NCBI RefSeq assembly: GCF_036067295.1
Contig: NZ_CP107954.1
Span: forward strand, 3,968,001-4,032,000
DNA from: Kribbella sp. NBC_00382
Lineage (GTDB): Bacteria > Actinomycetota > Actinomycetes > Propionibacteriales > Kribbellaceae
DNA length: 64,000 bases
Reading direction: 5' to 3'
Both the position numbers and the translations under genes were made by a program. Below are positions 8,830 through 17,512 of the stretch, piece after piece; positions within the stretch are counted from its first letter, which is position 1; every line of letters starts with the position of its first letter. The notes below the pieces were generated by a model. That model made no database searches, was not told where the DNA came from, and saw only the letters and a program-made list of their open reading frames with translations.

Positions 8830-9543
8830 CTACCTCTTCACCGGCGGTAGGTCGAAGTTGTCGTTCGAGGACCGGAGCAGGGCGTACGACGCTCCGGCGA
8901 ACCCGATGGCGGCGACGACCAGCCCGGCGCCGGCGGCCAGGTGACCCGGCATGAACGGGTGGGTGAAGCCGCCGAAGGCGAGAGCGATGCCCATCCAGGC
9001 CGGTGCCACCTTGCTGCGCCACAAGGCGATTCCGAGCAGCAACAGTCCGAAGGTGACCGCGAGGATGAAGAGCAGACCGCCGATCTGTACGGTCGGCTGC
9101 TTCTCGAGGGCATCCCCGATCTTCTCCACCGCCGACGCGTCCAGCCCGTCGTGGACGACCAGGTACGTCGGTGTCACGACCCCGTCGAGCAGGAAGAATC
9201 CGGCGCTCATCCCACCGACCGCGAGCAGCCCGCCCGCTGTCGCCAGCCGCGGCGCCGTACGCCGGGAAACCCAGGCGGCCGCGAACATCGCCGGGATCAG
9301 CAGGAAGAACGGCACCTGAAGCCACTGCATCAGCTCGAACCGGCCGGGGTCGGCCGCGGTGGCCGCGATGGTCTCGCTGAACGGAGCGTCGCCGTCGACC
9401 GGGCTGATCAGGTAGTAGATCCCCATGAACAGCATCGGCAACGGTGCGACGACGGCGAGCAACACCCGCCAGAAGCCGCGGACGTCGCGTGGGCCGCGGA
9501 CGGCCTTCTTGCTTGCGGGGGTGGTGAGTTGGGTTTCTGACAT
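8830..9543 (-). CDS. Six-helix-type integral membrane protein, function unknown
   Basis: 237 residues with a basic cytoplasmic N-terminus and about six hydrophobic segments (for example LLAVVAPLPMLFMGIYYLI and IGGLLFILAVTFGLLLLGIAL). No catalytic motif recognised. The start ATG 9543 is preceded by AGGAGCACGTC (AGGAG, 6 nt spacing). The gene ends 76 bp upstream of the Nramp-like start on the same strand. A perfect 7-bp inverted repeat lies 15 nt upstream of the start, suggesting a repressor site. It is divergent from the kinase/regulator pair at 9699, which may control it. Confidence 0.8.
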   Translation of the reverse strand: MSETQLTTPASKKAVRGPRDVRGFWRVLLAVVAPLPMLFMGIYYLISPVDGDAPFSETIAATAADPGRFELMQWLQVPFFLLIPAMFAAAWVSRRTAPRLATAGGLLAVGGMSAGFFLLDGVVTPTYLVVHDGLDASAVEKIGDALEKQPTVQIGGLLFILAVTFGLLLLGIALWRSKVAPAWMGIALAFGGFTHPFMPGHLAAGAGLVVAAIGFAGASYALLRSSNDNFDLPPVKR

Positions 9544-9557
9544 GACGTGCTCCTCAG

Positions 9558-9577
9558 GCTGAAGTGATGGCTTCAGC
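9558..9577. promoter_or_regulatory. Operator-like inverted repeat
   Basis: GCTGAAG (9558-9564) and CTTCAGC (9571-9577) are perfect inverted arms separated by 6 nt. They lie 15 nt upstream of the start of the membrane-protein gene (reverse strand) in the 155-bp region shared with the divergent kinase gene. The position fits a repressor operator; no regulator can be assigned. Confidence 0.45.
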
Positions 9578-9698
9578 GTCGGCCGCGATCGCCCCTGGTC
9601 AGCAGGTGCGCGGCGCGGAGTACAGGCGAGAAAGGTTCCTGGGTGATCTGGGGGCGGGCCCCTACTCGATCGGGGGTTAGCGGCCTGATGATGAGCAG

Positions 9699-11660
9699 AT
9701 GAGCGAGAGACGGCGTACTGCGGCCTGGGTGCTGCTCGCCGTCGCGCTGCTCGAAGCCGTCGTCACGGTTGTGGCGGCAACGGCCTCGGACCTGACCTGG
9801 ACCCAGTTGACCAACCTGTTCGTGGTCTCCAACGCGGTCATCGGTCTGTCGCTGGCCCTCGCCGGCTGGCCGATCGCGCACTACCGGCCCGGGAATGCGA
9901 TCGGCTGGTCGTTGATGGTCGGCGGTTGTTGCTACGCCTCGACCGCGACCGGTCTTTCGCTCCTTGCGTGGCTGGGTGCACCGACCGTCGGCTGGCGGCT
10001 CTTTGCGACGGTGATCAACGGCGGTTGGGCTCCGGCGCTGGCTCTGTTCATTCCACTCACGCTGGTGCTGTTCCCGGATGGAAAGCTGCTCTCGCGTCGT
10101 TGGCGCTGGCTGGTCGTCGGGCTGGTGGTCAATGCGGTGTTGTGGACGGCTACCGGCGTACTGGATCGTAACGGTGGGCTGTCCGCCGAGATCGGCATTC
10201 CGGGGTATCCGCACTGGACCGGCTTTGCCGCGGTTGATGTCATCGGTGCGATCAGCAGCGCCGGGTTGTTGGTCAGCCTCGTCGCGGCGCTGGTGGCGCT
10301 TGTACTGCGGTATCGGCGCGGGTCGGATCAGGTGCGTCGCCAGGTGTTGTGGTTGTTGCTCGCCCTGCTGGTCATCGTGGCCTGCTTCGGGTTGGAGAAC
10401 CTGGTGTCGTCGGAGTCGCTGGTGCTCGGCGTGTTGCCGTTGCTGCTGATCCCAGTGGCGGTCGCGATCGCCGTCCTGCGGTACCAGCTGCTCGACATCC
10501 GGCTGGTGGTCTCGCGGTCCTTGCTCTACCTGATCCTGGTCGGTGGGGTTGTTGCCGCCTACTTCGGGCTGATCGCGTTGCTCGATCGCAACGCGTCGGT
10601 GCTCGCGACGCTGGTGATCGCGCTGGCGTTCAACCCGGCCCGGGTCTGGCTTCAGCGGTTGATTCATCGGGCGTTCTACGGTGCGCGGCGGGATCCGATC
10701 CGGGCGATGGCGGAAGTCGGGGCGCAGATGGGGTCGGGGCTGACCGGAGTACTGGCCGCGCTCTGCCGGGTGATGCGCTTCCCGGCCGCCACGATCGTTG
10801 TCGAGGGCAAGGAGATTTCGGCGTACGGCGAACTGCCGGCCGCCCGGCACGCGATCGAGTTGCGGTCAGGTACAGACCGGCTGGGCGAGCTTGTCGTGGG
10901 GCTGCGTTCAGGGGAGTTGCGGGTGAATGCGGCTGACGAGCAGGTGCTGTCATTGCTCGCGGCACCGTTGGCGGTCGCGGTACAGGCGAAGGGGCTGGCT
11001 GATCAGCTGCGGGATTCCCGGGAGCGGATCATCAGCGGGCGCGAGGAGGAGCGGCGGCGGATCCGGCGGGATCTGCATGACGGACTGGGGCCGGTACTGA
11101 CCGCAGTGGTGCTGAATGCGGACGCGGCCCGGCGGTTGATCGAGGCTGAGCCGGAGCGGTCGTCGGCGTTGCTCGCGGAGTTGCGGGACCAGGCGATCGG
11201 CGCGGTCGAGGAGATTCGCCGGTTGGTTTATGAGCTTCGGCCGCCAGCGCTGGATGGGCTCGGGTTGCTGGGGGCGCTGCGGGAGTACGCCGCGATGGCG
11301 TCTCGTCGTGGTGATGGCGGCGCACTGACGGTGACCGTCGATGCTCCGGCGGCGTTGGCGGAGTTGCCCGCTGCGGTGGAGGTGGCCGCTTATCGGATCG
11401 CGACCGAGGCGCTCACCAACGTCATCCGGCATTCGACGGCGACGACGGCGGCGGTACGGCTGAGTGTCGATACGGAGGCGTTGCGACTCGGCGTACTCGA
11501 CAACGGGATGAATGCTGGCCCAGAGTGGACGGCGGGAGTCGGACTCACCTCGATGAGCGAGCGTGCGACCGAACTGGGTGGGCGCTGCGAGATCCGGTAC
11601 GACCGAACCGGTTGCAGTGTCGATGTCGTACTGCCGTTGGCGGAAGGGGCTCGTCGATGA
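9699..11660 (+). CDS. Multi-spanning NarL-type sensor histidine kinase
   Basis: 653 residues. The N-terminal half (about 8-310) holds about eight transmembrane helices with little extracellular sequence, so it probably senses the membrane itself or a lipid-soluble signal. A short GAF-like linker (about 330-430) follows. The HisKA_3 dimerisation domain contains H460 in EERRRIRRDLHDGLGP, and the C-terminal HATPase has an N box (ATEALTNVIRHS) and a short G box (DNGMNAGPEWTAGVGL). It phosphorylates the LuxR-type regulator that follows with ATGA overlap. GATGAT sits 6 nt before the ATG and may be a leaderless -10. Confidence 0.92.
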   Translation: MSERRRTAAWVLLAVALLEAVVTVVAATASDLTWTQLTNLFVVSNAVIGLSLALAGWPIAHYRPGNAIGWSLMVGGCCYASTATGLSLLAWLGAPTVGWRLFATVINGGWAPALALFIPLTLVLFPDGKLLSRRWRWLVVGLVVNAVLWTATGVLDRNGGLSAEIGIPGYPHWTGFAAVDVIGAISSAGLLVSLVAALVALVLRYRRGSDQVRRQVLWLLLALLVIVACFGLENLVSSESLVLGVLPLLLIPVAVAIAVLRYQLLDIRLVVSRSLLYLILVGGVVAAYFGLIALLDRNASVLATLVIALAFNPARVWLQRLIHRAFYGARRDPIRAMAEVGAQMGSGLTGVLAALCRVMRFPAATIVVEGKEISAYGELPAARHAIELRSGTDRLGELVVGLRSGELRVNAADEQVLSLLAAPLAVAVQAKGLADQLRDSRERIISGREEERRRIRRDLHDGLGPVLTAVVLNADAARRLIEAEPERSSALLAELRDQAIGAVEEIRRLVYELRPPALDGLGLLGALREYAAMASRRGDGGALTVTVDAPAALAELPAAVEVAAYRIATEALTNVIRHSTATTAAVRLSVDTEALRLGVLDNGMNAGPEWTAGVGLTSMSERATELGGRCEIRYDRTGCSVDVVLPLAEGARR

Positions 11661-12304
11661 ATGCTGACCTGAGGATTGTCGTCGCGGACGACCACGGCAT
11701 CGTCCGGGAAGGGCTGGGCGCGTTGCTGTCGGCCCATGCCGGCTTCTCATTGGTCGGTACCGCGGCCACGGGTGCAGAGGCCGTGCGATCGGCGGTCACG
11801 TTGCGCCCCGACGTCCTGGTGATGGACATCCAGATGCCCGACCTGGGTGGGATCGAGGCGACCCGGGAGATCGCGAAGGTCGCGCCCGAGGTTGCGGTGC
11901 TGATGCTGACGATGTTCGACGACGACGAGTCGGTCTTCGCCGCGATGCGAGCAGGTGCCCGGGGCTACGTGTTGAAAGGTGCCGCGCCGGACAACGTCAT
12001 CCGCGCGATCGCCGCCGTCGCCGCCGGCGAGGCGATCTTCGGCCCAGGAGTCGCACGCCGAGCCCTCGCCTACCTCTCCGGCCCACGCCCCGACCAGCCC
12101 GCGTTCCCCGAGCTCACACCCCGCGAGCGCGAAGTCCTAGACCTGATCGCCACCGGCCTAGGCAACGCGGCCATCGCCCACCGCCTCTCCCTGGCCCCCG
12201 CCACAGTCGGCAACCACATCACCAGCATCTTCGCCAAACTCCAGGTAGCCACCCGCCCCGAAGCCATCATCCGAGCCCGCTCAGCCGGCCTCGGCGACAC
12301 CTGA
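11657..12304 (+). CDS. NarL/LuxR-type response regulator
   Basis: 215 residues from the ATG that overlaps the kinase stop; upstream in-frame codons lie inside the kinase and were not used. The receiver domain has the acidic pair D11-D12, phospho-acceptor D57 in LVMDIQMPD and a lysine in YVLKGA. The LuxR-type HTH (about 150-210) has LTPREREVLDLIATGL and ATVGNHITSIFAKL. It is the partner of the kinase and transcriptional output of the pair. Likely targets are local, such as the divergent membrane protein. Confidence 0.94.
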   Translation: MNADLRIVVADDHGIVREGLGALLSAHAGFSLVGTAATGAEAVRSAVTLRPDVLVMDIQMPDLGGIEATREIAKVAPEVAVLMLTMFDDDESVFAAMRAGARGYVLKGAAPDNVIRAIAAVAAGEAIFGPGVARRALAYLSGPRPDQPAFPELTPREREVLDLIATGLGNAAIAHRLSLAPATVGNHITSIFAKLQVATRPEAIIRARSAGLGDT

Positions 12305-12418
12305 CAAGAACAACAGACGGTCCCGGCCGCCGCTGTGGTTAAGGCAGTGCCGGGATGGCAGGCGGTGTTGGGTTAGCCGGACACAGATTCCGTTGTGGCG
12401 GATGGGCGGGGGCTGGGG

Positions 12419-12862
12419 TCAGGTTTTGGCTGTCAGCATCTCGACGGCTTTGGTGATTCGGCGGGTGCGGGTTTCTGGCCTTTTGGCGGCTTCGACTGCC
12501 TGTACGTGTTCGCGGCGATGGCTGAAGCTCATTGCGTCGAACGCCTCCTTCACGCCCGCGGCCTCCAGCGCCGCAGCCAGATCGGACGGTACTTCGATAG
12601 TCCGCTCAGCCGTATCCCGCTCGACCGTCACCACCACCCGGTCGCCAGGTCCCTTGGCCAGCTCCGTCCGGATCTGCTTGAGGATGCCGAGGGCCATGCA
12701 TCCGCCCATTGATGCGACCGAGCCGCGATACGGCACACCGTCGAAGGTTGCCAGGACCGGGATTCGGCCGCCTCCACCCAGGGCGGCGATTACCTCAGTC
12801 GGCACCTCGACGTAGGCGCCGCCGCTGCTGGCCTCTTCGATTGCGGCCTCGAAGGTCTCCAT
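12419..12862 (-). CDS. YdeI/OmdA-like protein with DUF1905 domain
   Basis: 147 residues from ATG 12862 (METFEAAIEEA); a GTG three codons earlier is possible. The N-terminal part (about 3-95) has the DUF1905 pattern of short strands: YVEVPTEVIAALGG, ATFDGVPYRGSVASMGG, GDRVVVTVERDT. The C-terminal part (about 100-147) matches the helical YdeI/OmpD-associated region, with FDAMSFSHRREHVQAVEAAKRPETRTRRI. The biochemical role of the family is not established. Long open sequence upstream to 13765 is antisense to the acetyltransferase and was not included. Confidence 0.85.
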   Translation of the reverse strand: METFEAAIEEASSGGAYVEVPTEVIAALGGGGRIPVLATFDGVPYRGSVASMGGCMALGILKQIRTELAKGPGDRVVVTVERDTAERTIEVPSDLAAALEAAGVKEAFDAMSFSHRREHVQAVEAAKRPETRTRRITKAVEMLTAKT

Positions 12863-12934
12863 GCTGGTCACAGTAACGGGGAGGCGGGACGAAAATCGTG
12901 GGCTCTTTGGGGGGAGCTGGGGCAGGGTGGGGGG

Positions 12935-13837
12935 ATGACTACGACGATTCGGACGGCGATCACCGACGCCGACTATGAGGCCTGGCGGGCGATCCGGATT
13001 GCGGTACTGCCGTATGAGCGCTGCCCGACGGTGGCTGAGCTTCGTGACTTCGATCGACCCGGGCGGCTGATGGTGCTGGCGGAGGTCGATGGCGAGGTGG
13101 CCGGCAATGGGCTGGCGGATCGGTCCGGCGACGGGGAGCGGGCGGCGCTGATGCCGCGGGTCCACCCGGACTTCCGCCGCCGCGGCGTGGGGACGGACCT
13201 GCTCCGGGTGCTCGCCGACCACGCTGTTGCCCAGGGCTATGACATGGCGGGGGCCAGCGTCGACGACGAGGAGTCCCGGCTGTTCGCCGAGCGGTTCGGC
13301 TTCGTGGAGACGAATCGGCAGGTCGAACAGGTGCGGCGGATCGGCGACGAGCCGCGGCCGGCGCCGCCGACGGAGTACGAGATCGTCTCCGTCGCCGAGC
13401 GTCCCGAGCTGTGGGCGAAGGCCTATCACCAGGTCGCGCTGCCGACCCTCCCGGACATGGACCACCCGGTCGCGATCAAGGTTTCGGCGGACGACTGGGA
13501 CAAGGAGTGGATCAACGACCCGGCCGCGATGTTCGTGGCGGTCGCCGGTGACGACGTGATCGGCGTGGCCGGCCTGATGCTCGACAGCGACCGCCCGGAG
13601 CGCGCGGAGGTCGCGTACACCGCCGTACTCCGGGAGTGGCGCGGCAAGTCCGTTGCCTCGACCCTCAAGCGGACCAGCATGGCCTGGGCCGCCGAGCACG
13701 GCATCACCGAGATCTACACCTGGACCCAACGCGGCAACGACTCGATGCGCCGGCTCAACGAACACCTCGGCTTCAGCTACGGCATCGTCAGCCTCACCAT
13801 GCGAGCCCCGCTACCGCTGACCGGACTCCTTCGCTAG
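12935..13837 (+). CDS. GNAT acetyltransferase with two GNAT modules
   Basis: 300 residues. The first GNAT module (about 1-145) has a good acetyl-CoA loop (VHPDFRRRGVGTDLL, the RxxGxG/A signature). The second (about 150-300) is weaker, with REWRGKSVASTLKRTSMAWA in place of the canonical loop, so it may be structural. Such double-GNAT proteins acetylate small molecules or antibiotics in some actinomycetes; the substrate here is unknown. The start has no clear Shine-Dalgarno site; CAGGGT lies 6 nt before the ATG and may be a leaderless -10. The 3' end overlaps the convergent MMPL gene by 27 bp. Confidence 0.88.
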   Translation: MTTTIRTAITDADYEAWRAIRIAVLPYERCPTVAELRDFDRPGRLMVLAEVDGEVAGNGLADRSGDGERAALMPRVHPDFRRRGVGTDLLRVLADHAVAQGYDMAGASVDDEESRLFAERFGFVETNRQVEQVRRIGDEPRPAPPTEYEIVSVAERPELWAKAYHQVALPTLPDMDHPVAIKVSADDWDKEWINDPAAMFVAVAGDDVIGVAGLMLDSDRPERAEVAYTAVLREWRGKSVASTLKRTSMAWAAEHGITEIYTWTQRGNDSMRRLNEHLGFSYGIVSLTMRAPLPLTGLLR

Positions 13838-15955
13838 CTTGCTCGGCCACCAGATCTTCGCCCCGATGTCGTAGGCGAGGGCGGGGACGAGCAGGGACCG
13901 GACGATGGTGGTGTCCAGCAGGACGCCGAAGCCGACCATGAAGGCGATCTGGGCCAGGAAGAGGATCGGTACCACGCCCAGCGCCGAGAAGGTCGCGGCC
14001 AGGACCACGCCGGCGGACGTGATGACGCCGCCGGTGACGGCCAGGCCGGTCAGGATGCCGGGTCTGGTGCCCTGCTCGATCGACTCCTCGCGGACCCTGG
14101 TCATCAGGAAGATCGAGTAGTCGATGCCCAGGGCAACCAGGAAGACGAAGGCGTAGAGCGGGATCGAGGCATCGGCGCCGGGGAAGTCGAAGACGTGGTT
14201 GAAGACCAGCGCGCTGATCCCGAGCGTCGCGCCGAACGAGAGCACGTTGCAGATCACCAGCAGGACCGCCGCGACGACCGAGCGGAGCAGCAGCATCAGG
14301 ACGACGAAGATGACCGCGAGGATGGTCGGGATGATCACCTTCAGGTCGCGGTTGCTGGCGTCCATCACGTCGAGGTTGATCGCCGTGTTGCCGCCGACCA
14401 GGATGTCGGGGCTGACTGTGTCCAGCTCGGTCCGCAGGTGCTTGACGACCTTGGTCGCGTCGGGGGAGTCGGCGGCGACCTTGAGGGTTGCCTGGATCAG
14501 GACCTTGCCGTCGACGACCTTCGGTGGGACGCCCGGGGCGACGGAGGCGGTCGCGGTGGCCACGCCGTCGACCTTCATGGCTGTTTGCACGACCTTGTCC
14601 GACTGGTCGACCGGGGTCAGGATCTGTACCGGCGTACCGGCCCCGGCGTCGAAGTGCTTGGCGAGCTCTTCCTGGCCGGTGACGGACTCGACCTTGTTCA
14701 GGAACAGGTCCTCCTGGGAGATACCGGAGGCCTTGAAGGTGGGCAGGAAGAGGCCGCAGGCGATCAGGAAGAGTGCGCTGATGGCCCAGACCTTGCGCGG
14801 GCTGCGGCCGACCAGGCCGGAGACGCGGCCCCACAGCTTGCGGCCGCCGACCTGGTCCTTGGCGTGTACGTGGTCGAGGCGGGGGATGGCCGGCCAGAAG
14901 ATCCGGCGGCCGAAGGCGAGCAGGACCGCGGGCAGGAACGTCATCGCGGAGATCAGCGCGCCGGCGATGCCGATGGCGCCGACCGGGCCGAGGCCCTTGG
15001 TGCTGCCGAGCTGGGAGAGCAGCAGGCAGAGCAGACCGAGGATGACGGTCGCGCCGCTGGCGGCGATCGGCTCGATCGCGGCCCGCCAGGCGACGCGCAT
15101 CGCCTTGTACTTGCTCTCGTAGTCGTGCAGTTCTTCCTTGTACCGGGAGACGAGCAGCAGCGAGTAGTCCGTCGCGGCGCCGACGACGAGGATGAACAGG
15201 ATGCCCTGACTCTGCCCGTTGAGTTCGATCACGTTGTTCTTGGCGAGCGGGTAGACCACCGACGCGGCCAGCGCGAGGCCGAAGACGGCGGTCAGCAGTA
15301 CCGCGATCGGCAGTACCGGACTGCGGTACACGATCAGCAGGATGACGAAGACGACGACCAGCGCGACCCCGAGCAGGATCCCGTCGATGCCACCGAAGGC
15401 GGTGACGAAGTCGGCGAACACACCACCCGGACCGGTCACGTAGACCTGTAGCCCGGTCGGGGTGAGCGACTGCTTGATCTCGGTGCGCATCTCGTCGGCG
15501 ACCGCGAAGAGCGCGGTCTCGCCCTGTTTGACCACGTCGTCGAGCTGGTCACCGTTCAGCTCGAGGGTGATCAGCAGCGCCTTCTTGTCCGCCGACGGGA
15601 TCACCGTCTTGGCCGGCGCGGCGAGGTACTGGCCGATCGTCTTGCCGTCGCCGAGGTCGAGCGACGGGACCTTGGCGAGGAACTCGTTGGCCTTGGCGAC
15701 GTCGGCGGGAGTGATCCCGCTGTCGCGCTCGATCAGGACGAAGTACGGCAGCGCCTTGGAGTCGACGAACTTGGCCGACTCGTTGTTGACCAGGGTCGAC
15801 TCGGCCTGCTTGGGCAGGAAGTTGGCGTTGTCGTTCTCCTGGACCTCACTCAGCTTGCCGACCGTCGGGCCGCCGATCGATCCCAGGATCAGCCAGGCGA
15901 TCAGTACGGCGGCCACACCCGCCCGCCACGCCCAGCGCTTCTTCTCCCGCTCCAC
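13811..15955 (-). CDS. MMPL/RND-type membrane transporter
   Basis: 714 residues from GTG 15955, chosen because GAGGGG lies 6 nt upstream and the protein then starts just before the first helix (EREKKRWAWRAGVAAVLIAWL). The frame is open to 16084, so starts at 15991 or 16084 remain possible. The family layout is clear: TM1, large extracytoplasmic domain, five-helix bundle containing GAATDYSLLLVSRYKEEL, a second TM/extracytoplasmic domain, and a second bundle with GIDYSIFLMTRVREE. The conserved Asp-Tyr pairs are the proton-relay positions. MMPL proteins move lipids or drugs outward using the proton gradient. It stands alone, divergent from the nitrite operon. Confidence 0.92.
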   Translation of the reverse strand: MEREKKRWAWRAGVAAVLIAWLILGSIGGPTVGKLSEVQENDNANFLPKQAESTLVNNESAKFVDSKALPYFVLIERDSGITPADVAKANEFLAKVPSLDLGDGKTIGQYLAAPAKTVIPSADKKALLITLELNGDQLDDVVKQGETALFAVADEMRTEIKQSLTPTGLQVYVTGPGGVFADFVTAFGGIDGILLGVALVVVFVILLIVYRSPVLPIAVLLTAVFGLALAASVVYPLAKNNVIELNGQSQGILFILVVGAATDYSLLLVSRYKEELHDYESKYKAMRVAWRAAIEPIAASGATVILGLLCLLLSQLGSTKGLGPVGAIGIAGALISAMTFLPAVLLAFGRRIFWPAIPRLDHVHAKDQVGGRKLWGRVSGLVGRSPRKVWAISALFLIACGLFLPTFKASGISQEDLFLNKVESVTGQEELAKHFDAGAGTPVQILTPVDQSDKVVQTAMKVDGVATATASVAPGVPPKVVDGKVLIQATLKVAADSPDATKVVKHLRTELDTVSPDILVGGNTAINLDVMDASNRDLKVIIPTILAVIFVVLMLLLRSVVAAVLLVICNVLSFGATLGISALVFNHVFDFPGADASIPLYAFVFLVALGIDYSIFLMTRVREESIEQGTRPGILTGLAVTGGVITSAGVVLAATFSALGVVPILFLAQIAFMVGFGVLLDTTIVRSLLVPALAYDIGAKIWWPSKLAKESGQR

Positions 15956-16129
15956 CAGATCCCCCTCGATGAGTCGTTCTGTCGTAGGCACAGTACCGAC
16001 ATCTCTCACCACCAGCCGGGAGGTGTGCGGGACCCGTTTCGACGGCGTAACAACGAGATGACCACTCGGAAACACCCCGGTCATAGCGTCCTGGCCTAAT
16101 CAGTGGAGTCAGATGATCGGAGACGGACG

Positions 16130-17512
16130 ATGACGCTCGAAGCACGACCGGAGGTCGCTACTCTTCGCGACCGGACCGGCGCTGTGGGTACGGTCGAGAC
16201 ACCGCGTCGTGGGCGGTGGATCGACGTCTGGGACCCCGAGGACGGCGGATTCTGGGCGGCGAAGGGGCGCCGGGTGGCCCGGCGGAATCTGTGGCCGTCG
16301 ATCTTCGCCGAGTTCCTCGGCTTCTCCGTCTGGCAGCTGTGGAGCATCGTCGTCGTCTCGCTGCCGGCCGCCGGTTTCGGCTATACGACCGACCAGATGT
16401 TCTGGCTGGTCGCGCTGCCCAGCCTGGTCGGCGCCACCCTACGGCTGCCCTACACGTTCGCGGTGCCGAAGTTCGGTGGGCGGAACTGGACGATCGTGTC
16501 CGCGCTGCTGCTGCTGATCCCGGCCTCCGGCCTGGCCTTCTTCGTCAGCCGGCCGGACACGCCGTTCTGGCTGATGGCGCTGGTCGCCGCCACGGCGGGC
16601 GCCGGTGGCGGCAACTTCGCCAGCAGCATGACCAACATCTCCTTCTTCTTCCCTGAGCGGGACAAGGGCTTCGCGCTCGGCCTGAACGCGGCCGGCGGCA
16701 ACCTCGGCGTCGCGGTGGTCCAGCTGTTCGTACCGATCGTGATCGTGGCCGGCGCCGGCCTGACGCTCAACCGGGCCGGGCTGATGTGGATCCCGCTGAT
16801 CCTGCTGGCCGCGATTCTGGCCTGGCGGCTGATGGACAACCTGTCCGCGGCCACCTCGTCGTTCAAGGCCTCGATCGCGGCGGCGAAGCGGCCGCACACC
16901 TGGGTCATCTCCTTCCTCTACATCGGTACCTTCGGCTCGTTCATCGGTTTCGGGGCGGCCTTCCCGCTGCTGATCAAGACAACCTTCCCGTCGATCACCG
17001 TGGCGCACATCGCCTTCCTGGGCGCCTTGGTCGGCTCGGTCTCACGGCCGTTCGGCGGCAAGTTGTCCGACATCGTCGGTGGCGCCTGGGTGACGGTCTG
17101 CGCGTTCGTGGTGATGGGCGCCGGGATCCTGTCGGCGATCGCCGCTCTGCACGCGGGCAGCTTCACCTGGTTCCTGCTCAGCTTCCTGGTGCTGTTCGTG
17201 GCAAGTGGCGCGGGCAACGGCTCGACGTACCGGATGATCCCGGCGGTGTTCCGGCAGACGACGCGGGATCTGGACGGCAAGCCTGAGCCGATCCGGGCGC
17301 GGCGCGAGGCGGCGGCCTGCATCGGGATCGCGTCGGCGGTCGGAGCGTACGGCGGGTTCCTGGTACCGCGCGGCTTCGCGATGTCGACCGGGCACTACGG
17401 GTCGCTGGTGCCGGCGCTCTACACCTTCTGTGGCTTCTATGTCGTCTGCCTGCTGGTGACGTACTTCTGCTACCTGCGCCGCGGTGGCCCGCTCAGCCAG
17501 GAGCGTGTGTGA
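16130..17512 (+). CDS. narK: NarK-type MFS nitrate/nitrite transporter
   Basis: 460 residues from ATG 16130, with GGAG 7 nt upstream; a GTG at 16103 is in frame but less well placed. Twelve hydrophobic helices follow an approximately 50-residue cytoplasmic N-terminus. The nitrate-signature glycine-rich stretches are present: AGAGGGNFASSMTNISFFFP after helix 4/5 and ASGAGNGSTYRMIPAVF near helix 10/11. These match the NarK/NasA family that exchanges or symports nitrate and nitrite. It is the first gene of the assimilation operon and its stop overlaps the nirB start (TGATG), supplying substrate for NirBD. No nitrate reductase gene is in the window. Confidence 0.93.
   Translation: MTLEARPEVATLRDRTGAVGTVETPRRGRWIDVWDPEDGGFWAAKGRRVARRNLWPSIFAEFLGFSVWQLWSIVVVSLPAAGFGYTTDQMFWLVALPSLVGATLRLPYTFAVPKFGGRNWTIVSALLLLIPASGLAFFVSRPDTPFWLMALVAATAGAGGGNFASSMTNISFFFPERDKGFALGLNAAGGNLGVAVVQLFVPIVIVAGAGLTLNRAGLMWIPLILLAAILAWRLMDNLSAATSSFKASIAAAKRPHTWVISFLYIGTFGSFIGFGAAFPLLIKTTFPSITVAHIAFLGALVGSVSRPFGGKLSDIVGGAWVTVCAFVVMGAGILSAIAALHAGSFTWFLLSFLVLFVASGAGNGSTYRMIPAVFRQTTRDLDGKPEPIRARREAAACIGIASAVGAYGGFLVPRGFAMSTGHYGSLVPALYTFCGFYVVCLLVTYFCYLRRGGPLSQERV

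Noticed and set aside
12863..13765. Reverse-strand extension of the YdeI-like frame
   Set aside because: It is antisense to a well-supported acetyltransferase gene and has no family features.
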